A stretch of DNA of 5,980 nt from an uncultured Thermomicrobiales bacterium (GCA_902806375.1 CADCWK010000172.1:1-5980); one strand, 5' to 3'; positions 1 through 5,540 are shown, counted from the first letter of the stretch. The notes: generated by a model from the letters alone, not told the origin. Made by a program: numbers and translations.

Positions 1-129
1 GACCTCCTCTGACAGTGACCCCACAGATCCGTTTGCCCGCGCGCGGACCCGTCGCCAGACGGCCGGATACCATCGCTAGGCGCCCGGTCGCTCGATCCTG
101 ACCCTGCCTGAGTGGACCCGGGACCAGCT

Positions 130-143
130 GGCACGTCCGTGCC
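130..143 (+). other. Small inverted repeat in the tgt leader
   Basis: The 175 bases before tgt contain no recognisable gene and no convincing -35/-10 pair. The clearest structure is GGCAC-GTCC-GTGCC (130-143), a 5-bp stem with a 4-base loop. A longer-range pair, CCCGGGA at 117-123 and TCCCGGG at 166-172, encloses it and the proposed tgt ribosome binding site at 161-164. Folding of this leader could affect translation from the weak TTG start, but in such GC-rich DNA short inverted repeats are common by chance. I see no T-run, so it is not a typical terminator. Confidence 0.25.
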
Positions 144-160
144 GGGCGGTACGGAGTGCG

Positions 161-178
161 GGAGTTCCCGGGACGTTG
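161..178 (+). promoter_or_regulatory. Ribosome binding site and TTG start of tgt
   Basis: GGAG at 161-164 lies 11 bases before TTG (176-178). In this frame a TAG stop sits at 77-79, and no ATG or GTG occurs between it and 176. The next in-frame ATG lies inside the conserved PAFMPVG segment. TTG is therefore the only reasonable start, and it gives the N-terminus expected for bacterial Tgt. The spacing is slightly long, which with a TTG codon suggests modest translation. Confidence 0.6.
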
Positions 179-1336
179 ACCGAAACCACCTTCAGATTCG
201 ATCTCCTCACCTCCGACACGGGCAGCCGGGCCCGTCGTGGGCGGATCACGACGACGCGCGGCATCGTCCAGACACCGGCCTTCATGCCGGTCGGCACCCA
301 GGCGACGGTCAAGACCCTGAGTCCCGATGAGGTCGCCGGGACCGGAGCCGAGATCATCCTGGCCAACACCTACCATCTGATGCTCCGGCCCGGCCCGGAT
401 CTCATCGCCGAGGCGGGAGGCGTCCAGCGGTTCATGGCCTGGGACCGGCCGATGCTGACCGATAGCGGTGGCTTCCAGGTGTTTAGCCTCGCGACCAACG
501 CGCGAGTCTCCGAGGATGGCGTCCGGTTCCGGGCCCATACCGACGGCAGCCTGCACACCATGACCCCGGAGAGCGTCGTCGATCTCCAGCTCGCCTACCG
601 GTCCGACATCATGATGCCGCTCGATCATCTGCTCGGTCTGCCGGCCACGGAGACGGACCTGCGCGCGGCGGCCGATCGCACGCACCGCTGGCTCAACCGG
701 GCCATTGCCGCCCACGGTGATCGCGGCGGACTCACTACGGGTACCGCGCTGTTCGGCATCTGCCAGGGCGGGACCGATCCTGTCCTGCGCCGGGAGAGCG
801 CCCTGTTCGTCGGTGCGAGCGACGTGTCCGGGTGCGCGATCGGCGGCCTGAGCGTCGGCGAGAGCAAGTCCGCCATGGCCGAGGCCATCGAGATCGTGAC
901 GCCGATCCTCCCGGTCGACAAGCCGCGCTATCTGATGGGGGTCGGATCGCCGGAGGATCTCTGGAACGGAGTCGAGCGCGGCGTCGACCTGTTCGACTGT
1001 GTGCTGCCCACGCGCCTGGCGAGGAATGCCGCGCTGTTCACGCCCGACGGCCGGCTGAATCTGCGCTCGGCCCGGTACCGGAACGAGCACCGCTCGCTCG
1101 ACCCGTCGTGTGACTGCCAGCTCTGTACGCGGTACACGATGGCCTATCTCCATCACCTGTTCCGCGCCGGCGAGATCCTGGCCCTCCGGCTGGCCTCGGT
1201 CCACAACCTGCGTTTCCTCGCCCGGCAGATGGAGGCAATGCGGACTGCGCTCGGATCCGGCTCGTTCACGGCCGCGAAGGCGGTATTCGATGACCGGTAC
1301 CGGCCCGTCGGCTTCGTCGCTCCTCCGGACGCATGA
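176..1336 (+). CDS. tgt: tRNA-guanine transglycosylase (queuosine biosynthesis)
   Basis: Cytoplasmic enzyme that swaps guanine-34 in the anticodon of tRNAs for Asp, Asn, His and Tyr with the queuosine precursor preQ1 (or queuine in some lineages). The 386-aa length is normal for the family, and the sequence aligns with the Zymomonas mobilis enzyme at a constant offset of six residues. Visible key residues are D96 in DSGGFQ (general acid/base), D150, Q197 in the CQGG segment, the GGLSVGE loop at 223-229, M254, and nucleophile D274 in DLFDCVLPTR. The zinc ligands are C312, C314, C317 and H343. Oddity: the usual bacterial Asp-Glu-Cys of the base pocket reads D150-H151-L152, so the pocket cysteine is Leu, whereas V227 keeps the bacterial state. 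The gene is intact with a TTG start, and acpS follows after 64 bases. No preQ1 riboswitch is recognisable upstream. Family identity is certain; the preferred base substrate is not. Confidence 0.97.
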   Translation: MTETTFRFDLLTSDTGSRARRGRITTTRGIVQTPAFMPVGTQATVKTLSPDEVAGTGAEIILANTYHLMLRPGPDLIAEAGGVQRFMAWDRPMLTDSGGFQVFSLATNARVSEDGVRFRAHTDGSLHTMTPESVVDLQLAYRSDIMMPLDHLLGLPATETDLRAAADRTHRWLNRAIAAHGDRGGLTTGTALFGICQGGTDPVLRRESALFVGASDVSGCAIGGLSVGESKSAMAEAIEIVTPILPVDKPRYLMGVGSPEDLWNGVERGVDLFDCVLPTRLARNAALFTPDGRLNLRSARYRNEHRSLDPSCDCQLCTRYTMAYLHHLFRAGEILALRLASVHNLRFLARQMEAMRTALGSGSFTAAKAVFDDRYRPVGFVAPPDA

Positions 1337-1369
1337 GGGGTTCTGATGTGAACGCAGTCAGCCCTCATG
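1332..1369 (+). other. Hairpin spanning the tgt stop codon
   Basis: CATGAGGG (1332-1339) pairs with CCCTCATG (1362-1369). Inside it CTGA (1343-1346) pairs with TCAG (1358-1361), giving a 12-bp stem with a three-base bulge (GTT) on one side and an 11-base loop. It begins at the tgt stop codon and ends 17 bases before the acpS Shine-Dalgarno region. No T-run follows, so it is not a classical intrinsic terminator. It may be a processing or stabilising structure in a shared transcript, or a weak attenuator. The pairing is seen directly; the role is inferred. Confidence 0.4.
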
Positions 1370-1386
1370 GGGAGTCCGATGCGGTC

Positions 1387-1403
1387 GAGAGGGGAAAGCG
1401 GTG
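1387..1403 (+). promoter_or_regulatory. Ribosome binding site and GTG start of acpS
   Basis: GAGAGGGG (1387-1394) lies six bases before GTG at 1401, a strong purine-rich Shine-Dalgarno at ideal spacing. This supports a start that adds about 28 residues ahead of the usual AcpS N-terminus. A second in-frame GTG at 1422 is possible but has a poorer upstream match. Confidence 0.65.
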
Positions 1404-1862
1404 ACACAGGGATCCGGCACGGTGACGGCAGAAGGCGACGGCAGGGTCGTCTATCGACCGGAGTACGACTCCGAGCGCGCCGGTCTCGTCACGACCGGAA
1501 TCGACGTGATCGAGATCGCCCGGATCCAGCGGACGCTCGACGACTTCGGGGAACGTTTCCTCCACCGGGTCTACACCGAGTACGAGCGGGAGCGCTACCG
1601 CGACCGGGTCCCTGAACTGGCCGCCCGGTTCGCGGCGAAGGAGGCGACCTCCAAGGCGCTGGGAACCGGTATCCGCGGCATCCGCTGGCGCGAGATGGAG
1701 GTGGTCAGCAACCGGCGAGGCAAGCCGGTCCTGGTGCTCCATGGCCAGGCAGCCGAACGCGCGGAGATGCTGGGCCTCTATGCCTTCGACATCTCCCTGA
1801 CGCACTCCCGGACCGAGGCCATCGCGTTCGTGGTGGCGCTGCGGCGACCGTCTGGCCCATAG
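1401..1862 (+). CDS. acpS: Holo-[acyl-carrier-protein] synthase
   Basis: Transfers the 4'-phosphopantetheine arm of coenzyme A to a serine of apo acyl carrier protein, activating it for fatty acid synthesis in the cytoplasm. The AcpS-type core starts near residue 30 with GIDVIEI (33-39), where D35 is the expected magnesium ligand. It continues with RFAAKEATSKAL (76-87), where E81 is the second metal ligand and the following Lys is conserved, then a GKPVL segment near 107, and ends with ISLTHSRTEAIAFV (141-154 in approximate numbering). The protein is 153 aa, about 25-30 longer than typical, owing to a polar N-terminal extension with no motif I recognise. A good ribosome binding site before GTG 1401 suggests the extension is translated. 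acpS lies between tgt and nnrD, and pairing of acpS with nnr and alr genes is common in bacteria. Confidence 0.95.
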   Translation: MTQGSGTVTAEGDGRVVYRPEYDSERAGLVTTGIDVIEIARIQRTLDDFGERFLHRVYTEYERERYRDRVPELAARFAAKEATSKALGTGIRGIRWREMEVVSNRRGKPVLVLHGQAAERAEMLGLYAFDISLTHSRTEAIAFVVALRRPSGP

Positions 1863-1881
1863 TCAACCGGGAATCCGGATC

Positions 1882-1909
1882 GGCCATCGCCCCGAGCTCG
1901 GCGATGACC
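1882..1909 (+). other. Hairpin between acpS and nnrD
   Basis: CATCGCC (1885-1891) pairs with GGCGATG (1900-1906) around an eight-base loop. GG at 1882-1883 can extend the stem with CC at 1908-1909 across one mismatch. It sits in the 75-base gap between acpS and nnrD and is followed by ordinary sequence without a T-run. It could be a weak attenuator or an mRNA processing site separating the first two genes from the tight nnrD cluster. I found no convincing promoter in this gap. Confidence 0.35.
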
Positions 1910-1937
1910 ACACGTACGTTGATTTGAGAGGACAGGG

Positions 1938-2921
1938 ATGGCCCGCACCGTCGAGACGATCGATCAGAAGATGGCGAAGTCGGTCCTGCCGCGTCGCACC
2001 GAGGGCGCCCACAAGTGGGGTGTCGGTGGGGTGTTCTTCATCGCCGGCGCGCCGCAGTATGCCGGTGCGGTCGCCCTGAGCGCCCGGGCCGCGGGCCGGA
2101 GCGGCGCCGGGATCGTTACCCTCGCCGTGCCGCGCCAGCTCATGGGGATCGTCCAGACCATCGTCCCCGAAGCCACCATGTTGCCCATCGCCGACACCGA
2201 CACCGTCGCCGGGGCACGCCGGGCCATCGAGTCGATGACGGAACGGGCGGAGCGCAGTCGCGCCTATGTGATCGGTCCCGGCCTGGGAGACGACGACAGC
2301 GTCAAGACGCTCCTGGCGACGATCTTCGGGGTCGCGGGTCAGACCGCCAGCGGTAACGCGTCGCTCGGCTTCGCGGTGCGACAGCCGGAGTCCCAACCAG
2401 TCCGGTCGGGCGATTCCGCCACCGAGCTACCCGATCATCCGATGGTGCTGGATGCGGACGCCCTGAACTGGCTGGCCGGGCAGGACGACTGGCCGGCACT
2501 GCTCGGACGACGGACCGCGGTCCTTACCCCGCACCCCGGCGAACTGGCCCGCCTGCTCGACCGACCGGTCGAGGCGATCACCGATGACCCGGTCGCATCG
2601 GCCGTCGAGGCGGCGACGCGCACGAAACAGGTCGTCGTCCTCAAGCATGGCCATACGGTCGTCACCGACGGTGAACGGGTCCTGGTCGCGGAGCGGGCGC
2701 CGACGGCACTCGCGACTGCCGGCAGTGGTGACGTCCTGGCGGGTTCGATCGGTGCCTTCCTCGCGCAGGGTCTCCCGCCGATCGACGCGGCGGCCCTCGC
2801 GGTGTACGCCGGTTCCGCCGCCGCTGACCGCATCGCGGAGCGATTCGGCGACCTTGGCGTGGTGGCGAGCGACCTCCCTGATGCCATCGCCGAGATCCTC
2901 GCCGAGCTGGGAAGGGGGTAG
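1938..2921 (+). CDS. nnrD: ADP/ATP-dependent NAD(P)H-hydrate dehydratase
   Basis: Repairs hydrated NADH and NADPH by nucleotide-dependent dehydration, a metabolite-repair step. Bacterial members of this ribokinase-like fold usually use ADP. Visible motifs in the 327-aa product are a glycine/alanine-rich N-terminal segment starting HKWGVGGV (25-32) with the later RSGAGIVTLAVP (54-65), GPGLG (113-117), VLDADALN (160-167), LTPHPGE (196-202), KHGHTVV (236-242) and AGSGDVLAG (261-269), in which D265 is the expected catalytic base. There is no N-terminal NnrE epimerase domain, although many bacteria carry a fused protein of about 500 aa. A polar stretch near residues 133-157 appears as an extra insert between GPGLG and the DADALN strand. 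The ATG is preceded by GAGAGGA at 1926-1932. The next gene starts three bases after the stop, so the two are coupled. Confidence 0.95.
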   Translation: MARTVETIDQKMAKSVLPRRTEGAHKWGVGGVFFIAGAPQYAGAVALSARAAGRSGAGIVTLAVPRQLMGIVQTIVPEATMLPIADTDTVAGARRAIESMTERAERSRAYVIGPGLGDDDSVKTLLATIFGVAGQTASGNASLGFAVRQPESQPVRSGDSATELPDHPMVLDADALNWLAGQDDWPALLGRRTAVLTPHPGELARLLDRPVEAITDDPVASAVEAATRTKQVVVLKHGHTVVTDGERVLVAERAPTALATAGSGDVLAGSIGAFLAQGLPPIDAAALAVYAGSAAADRIAERFGDLGVVASDLPDAIAEILAELGRG

Positions 2922-2924
2922 GGG

Positions 2925-3419
2925 ATGGATGATGCCTCCAGCGGCCAGCGCGACGCGCCGGTCACGGACTTCATGGTGGCCGACCCACCGACCCTGCGTC
3001 CGGATGACACCGTTATCGCGGCAGCGCGGCTGATGGCGGAGACCGGGTTGCCTGGTATCCCGGTCCTGGCCGACGGCCACCTCGTCGGGATCCTGACGGA
3101 GTCGAACCTGATCGCCCGGGAGGCCGAGGTCGAGGTGCCGGCCTCGCTGGGTATCCTCGACGCGTTGTTCGCACCTGACGTCGGGCGGCATTTCGCCGAC
3201 GAGATGCAGCAGGTCCTCGCGACGACCGTCAAGGGCCTCATGACGACGCGCGTCACCACGGTCCTGCCCGGGGCCACGCTCACCCAGGTCGCCACCGTGA
3301 TGGCCGACCGGCACATCAACCCGGTTCCGGTTGTCGACGCGGACGGCGCGCTAGTCGGGCTCGTGAGCCGACGGGACATCATCCGGGTCGTGGCCGCGCT
3401 CGACGAGCAGGCCGGGTAG
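2925..3419 (+). CDS. Tandem CBS-domain protein, role unknown
   Basis: A 164-aa soluble protein made almost entirely of two CBS motifs (a Bateman module). CBS1 spans about residues 12-65, from VTDFM to GIPVLADGHLVGILTESNLI. CBS2 spans about 102-158, from VKGLMTTRVTTV to NPVPVVDADGALVGLVSRRDII. The linker, about 66-100, includes VPASLGILDALFAP, a type often seen between CBS motifs in small stand-alone proteins. Such modules usually bind adenine nucleotides (AMP, ADP, ATP, NAD or SAM) and act as energy sensors; the ligand here cannot be read from sequence. No catalytic domain, membrane segment or DNA-binding segment is present, so it would have to act on a partner. AAGGGGG (2912-2918) at the end of nnrD is its ribosome binding site. 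alr begins four bases after its stop, placing it firmly in the nnrD-alr transcript. Confidence 0.92.
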   Translation: MDDASSGQRDAPVTDFMVADPPTLRPDDTVIAAARLMAETGLPGIPVLADGHLVGILTESNLIAREAEVEVPASLGILDALFAPDVGRHFADEMQQVLATTVKGLMTTRVTTVLPGATLTQVATVMADRHINPVPVVDADGALVGLVSRRDIIRVVAALDEQAG

Positions 3420-3423
3420 ACCA

Positions 3424-4638
3424 GTGGCTACGCAATCGACCGGAACGGCCGCCGCGGCTGGCCCCGACTGGTGGCCGGACGCGGGGCGCGCGACTCACGC
3501 TACCGTCGATCTCGACGCCATCCGGGGGAACCTCGACGTCGTCCGTCGAGCCGTCGGACCGGTCAGGGTCATCGCCGTCGTCAAGGCCAATGCCTACGGT
3601 CACGGTGCCGTCATGGTCGCCGAGACCGCTGTCGCCGCCGGCGCGACCATGTTGGCCGTCGCCACCGTCGACGAAGGGATCGAACTCCGCGATGCCGGGA
3701 TCGAGGCACCCGTCCTCGTGCTCGGCCCCGCCGGGCAGTCCGAGTCCGGCGACGCGATCCGGCATCGCCTGACGCTGACGCTCGCGGCGACCGAGCAGAT
3801 CGACGCCATCGCGACGGCTGCGACGAGCGCCGGGGTCCGGGCGGATGTACAGGTCAAGGTCGATACGGGGATGCGCCGGTATGGAGCCGCACCTGGCGAT
3901 GTGGTCGACCTCTGCCGGCGGATCGATGCGGCCGGCGCGGTCCGGCTGACGGGCGTCTTCACCCATTTCGCCGATGCGGATGGACCGGATCTCGGCTTCA
4001 CCGCCGACCAGATCGACCGCTTCCAGTCCGTGGTCGATGCCCTCCACGACGCGGGTATCGATCCCGGGTTGGTCCACTGCTCCAATACGGCCGGGACCGT
4101 CCGCCTGTCCGTTCCGGGACAGCGCGTGGTGAGGCTGGGGATCGGTCTGTATGGCTTGCGACCCGACGATACGGTCCCGCTCCCGGACGGTATGCGTCCC
4201 GCGCTCACGCTCCGGACCCGCGTCGCCCAGGTCCGGACCCTGGCACCGGGCGATACGGTGAGCTACGGGCGGACGTACACCGCCACGGGACCGGAGAATG
4301 TGGCGCTCCTTCCCATCGGCTACGCCGACGGGCTGCGACGCGGGCTCTCTGGCAAGGGGTGGGTCGCCATCGCCGGGCAGCGGGCGCCGATCCGGGGCCG
4401 GGTCTGTATGGACCAGACCGTGGTGGCGTGCCCCGGAACCGACGTGGCGAGCGGCGACCCGGTCGTCGTCTTCGGCGACGGCACCGGTCCGGGACCGACG
4501 CTCGCCGATGTCGCGACCCTGACCGGGACGATCAACTACGAGATCGTGACCGGCATCTCGCACCGGGTTCCACGCTGGTACCTGCGGGAGGGGCGGCCCG
4601 TCGCGGTGCTCCGTGGGTCGCGCCTGGTCAGGCTGTAG
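3424..4638 (+). CDS. alr: Alanine racemase
   Basis: PLP-dependent cytoplasmic enzyme that interconverts L- and D-alanine, supplying D-Ala for peptidoglycan. The 404-aa product has the standard two-domain layout. An N-terminal TIM barrel carries the PLP lysine K54 in VVKANAYGHG, the lysine of VKVDTGMRRYG (K145, the position carbamylated in Geobacillus Alr), HFADAD near 181-186 and the phosphate-binding GIGLYG (239-244). A C-terminal beta domain carries catalytic Y281 in SYGRTY, LPIGYADG (296-303), RVCMDQ (326-331) and NYEIVTGISHRVPR (371-384). About 20 extra Ala/Gly-rich residues precede the usual start. The GTG at 3424 has no strong Shine-Dalgarno and lies four bases after the CBS gene stop, so translation probably depends on coupling. 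It is the last gene of the plus-strand run. Confidence 0.97.
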   Translation: MATQSTGTAAAAGPDWWPDAGRATHATVDLDAIRGNLDVVRRAVGPVRVIAVVKANAYGHGAVMVAETAVAAGATMLAVATVDEGIELRDAGIEAPVLVLGPAGQSESGDAIRHRLTLTLAATEQIDAIATAATSAGVRADVQVKVDTGMRRYGAAPGDVVDLCRRIDAAGAVRLTGVFTHFADADGPDLGFTADQIDRFQSVVDALHDAGIDPGLVHCSNTAGTVRLSVPGQRVVRLGIGLYGLRPDDTVPLPDGMRPALTLRTRVAQVRTLAPGDTVSYGRTYTATGPENVALLPIGYADGLRRGLSGKGWVAIAGQRAPIRGRVCMDQTVVACPGTDVASGDPVVVFGDGTGPGPTLADVATLTGTINYEIVTGISHRVPRWYLREGRPVAVLRGSRLVRL

Positions 4639-4716
4639 CGCCAGACCCTCCCTCGTGCCGCCCGGTCGATGCGAACGATGGGATGACTGCCCGACAACCA
4701 GTGCAGCCCCGAAAAC

Positions 4717-4754
4717 GGATGAGGCGGCCGATCCCGGGATCGGCCGCCTCATCC
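4717..4754 (-). terminator. Perfect 38-bp palindrome, likely shared terminator of convergent genes
   Basis: The two 19-base halves are exact reverse complements. They are centred on CCCGGG at 4733-4738, with outer arms GGATGAGGCGGCCGATC and its complement. As RNA this is a very stable stem of about 17 bp with a four-base loop. Read on the minus strand, the stem begins 25 bases after the stop of the HTH gene and is followed by GTTTTC (4716-4711), a short U-run. It is therefore a good intrinsic terminator for that gene. On the plus strand it lies 79 bases beyond alr but lacks a T-run, so it may stop alr transcripts less efficiently or only protect their 3' ends. Confidence 0.75.
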
Positions 4755-4778
4755 ATCGGTGCCGCCGGTGCCCGGGGG

Positions 4779-5306
4779 TCAGGGGGCGTCGAGTTCGACC
4801 TCGACGCGCTTCCGGTTGTCGATGTCGCGGCGGACGACGAACGTCCGGCCACTCATCTCATCCCGGACGTAGTCCAGCGAGCGCTCGTCCATCCAGCGGT
4901 AGATCGTCGGGCGGGTCACGCCCAGTGCCTGGGCGGCGTTCCCGATGCTGATGAGTTCGCTCGGCTCGTAGGCCCGGTACTTGGCCTGCGCCAGGATCCG
5001 GCCCAGATCGGAGTCCCAGAACGATCTCGGCACGGAGTAGTCCTCCGCGCCGATCGGCCAGAACAGGAGCTGGAGGACCGACTCGATCGCTTCGAGGACG
5101 TTCTCTTTCTCTTCACGCACCTTGCCGTGTGCCATCAATGACAGACGAGCGAGATCACGACCGAACTGACCGGTCCGGAGGTCTTCCATCGAGATCTTCT
5201 GGAAGGATTCCGGTGAGAGTTGCATCGCCAGGCGATGGTACTGGCTGTAGACCAGTTGCAACGCCTGGTCGACGACCTCCCGGTCGTCGCGAACCTCGGC
5301 TTCCAC
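4779..5306 (-). CDS. Putative HTH DNA-binding protein, excisionase/MerR-like C-terminus
   Basis: A 175-aa protein I cannot name. The C-terminal part (about 118-168) looks like the small winged helix-turn-helix of the excisionase/MerR type. SIGNAAQALGVTRPTIYRWM (120-139) matches the usual pattern, with the recognition helix at about 131-139, followed by a wing-like segment with RTFVVRRDID (154-163). The N-terminal 115 residues appear mostly helical and acidic. They contain YSQYHRLAMQLSPESF (20-35), an LLFWP segment (80-84) and SVPRSFWDSDLGRIL (91-105), and match no domain I recognise. The start is GTG at 5306, with AGGAGGG (5313-5319 read on the minus strand) six bases upstream. A strong promoter lies about 100 bases upstream and a palindromic terminator follows. 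It is monocistronic and convergent with alr. A transcription regulator, possibly autoregulated, is the best guess; no target is known. Confidence 0.85.
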   Translation of the reverse strand: MEAEVRDDREVVDQALQLVYSQYHRLAMQLSPESFQKISMEDLRTGQFGRDLARLSLMAHGKVREEKENVLEAIESVLQLLFWPIGAEDYSVPRSFWDSDLGRILAQAKYRAYEPSELISIGNAAQALGVTRPTIYRWMDERSLDYVRDEMSGRTFVVRRDIDNRKRVEVELDAP

Positions 5307-5319
5307 GGCCGGCCCTCCT
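5306..5319 (-). promoter_or_regulatory. Ribosome binding site of the HTH gene
   Basis: Read on the minus strand, AGGAGGG (5319-5313) stands six bases before GTG at 5306. This near-perfect anti-16S match fixes the start codon. The intervening bases form part of a GGCCGGCC palindrome (5307-5314), probably coincidental. Confidence 0.7.
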
Positions 5320-5370
5320 GTTGGACGCCTGTGTGACAGCGAACGATCGGTTGCGAGAGCACGGGGTGGT

Positions 5371-5403
5371 GGGCAGCAACAACGCGATTCGGCCTGACTG
5401 CCC
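5371..5403 (-). other. Inverted repeat in the 5' leader of the HTH gene
   Basis: GGGCAG (5371-5376) and CTGCCC (5398-5403) could pair in the roughly 100-base leader of the HTH transcript, forming a six-bp stem with a 21-base loop. The outer arm overlaps the left arm of the operator-like repeat at 5400-5424. The pairing is visible, but its function is unknown and it may be chance. Confidence 0.25.
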
Positions 5404-5424
5404 GTACGAACGGATTGTACGGGC
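5400..5424. promoter_or_regulatory. Operator-like inverted repeat over the -10 of the HTH promoter
   Basis: GCCCGTAC (5400-5407) and GTACGGGC (5417-5424) are exact reverse complements with a nine-base centre. The centre-to-centre distance is 17 bp, which would place both half-sites on nearly the same DNA face, as expected for a dimeric repressor. An additional ACGG at 5410-5413 repeats the half-site core. The repeat covers the whole -10 hexamer and the predicted transcription start, so bound protein would block the promoter. The HTH protein encoded just downstream is the obvious candidate, but this is inference. Confidence 0.5.
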
Positions 5425-5443
5425 CCTGTCGATAGAGTGTCAA
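5414..5443 (-). promoter_or_regulatory. Sigma-70-type promoter for the HTH gene
   Basis: On the minus strand TTGACA (5443-5438) matches the -35 consensus exactly. After an 18-bp spacer, TACAAT (5419-5414) matches five of six bases of the -10 consensus. Transcription should begin near 5407, giving a leader of about 100 bases before GTG 5306. It is the only convincing promoter I found in the window, and its base composition is far more AT-rich than the surroundings. Confidence 0.75.
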
Positions 5444-5453
5444 TACTTTGCGT

Positions 5454-5471
5454 AAATCATGAGAAAATCAT
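5454..5471. repeat. AT-rich direct repeat upstream of the HTH promoter
   Basis: AAATCAT occurs at 5454-5460 and again at 5465-5471, 11 bp apart, about one helical turn. The copies lie just upstream of the -35 element of the minus-strand promoter, in a locally AT-rich island of about 5438-5476. They could act as an UP element contacted by RNA polymerase alpha subunits or as paired activator sites. The short length means chance cannot be excluded. Confidence 0.4.
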
Positions 5472-5540
5472 CAATATGCGTTGGAACCACCGGCGGCCAG
5501 TCACCATCGCCACGGTGATCTGCGCCGCCTCGCCCGCTGG

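Noticed and set aside
2..79. Possible 3' end of an upstream gene, frame open from the window edge to TAG 77-79
   Set aside because: Only 25 codons with no recognisable motif. Another frame is open to 110, so neither can be supported.
1..175. preQ1 riboswitch or sigma-70 promoter ahead of tgt
   Set aside because: No preQ1 aptamer-like motif and no acceptable -35/-10 pair was found. tgt may be transcribed from further upstream.
2427..3382. Overlapping minus-strand open frames opposite nnrD and the CBS gene
   Set aside because: Low-complexity translations opposite two confidently identified genes.
3379..4752. Long minus-strand open frame antisense to alr (457 codons)
   Set aside because: No recognisable domain or good ribosome binding site; fully explained as the antisense shadow of the certain alr gene.
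3471..5141. Very long plus-strand open frame (556 codons) across alr and beyond
   Set aside because: Arginine/proline-rich translation with no motifs. It overlaps alr in another frame and the HTH gene antisense. It is a typical shadow frame of GC-rich coding DNA.
4779..5306. HTH gene as a phage or plasmid excisionase marking a mobile element
   Set aside because: No integrase, att-like repeats, transposase or shift in composition nearby, and the protein is more than twice the usual excisionase length.
5448..5476. Plus-strand promoter in the AT-rich island (TTGCGT with a poor -10)
   Set aside because: The -10 match is bad and no plus-strand gene follows.
5501..5518. Hairpin TCACC-ATCGCCAC-GGTGA downstream of the membrane protein as terminator
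   Set aside because: Only 5-6 bp with no adjacent T-run in the right orientation; too weak to call.
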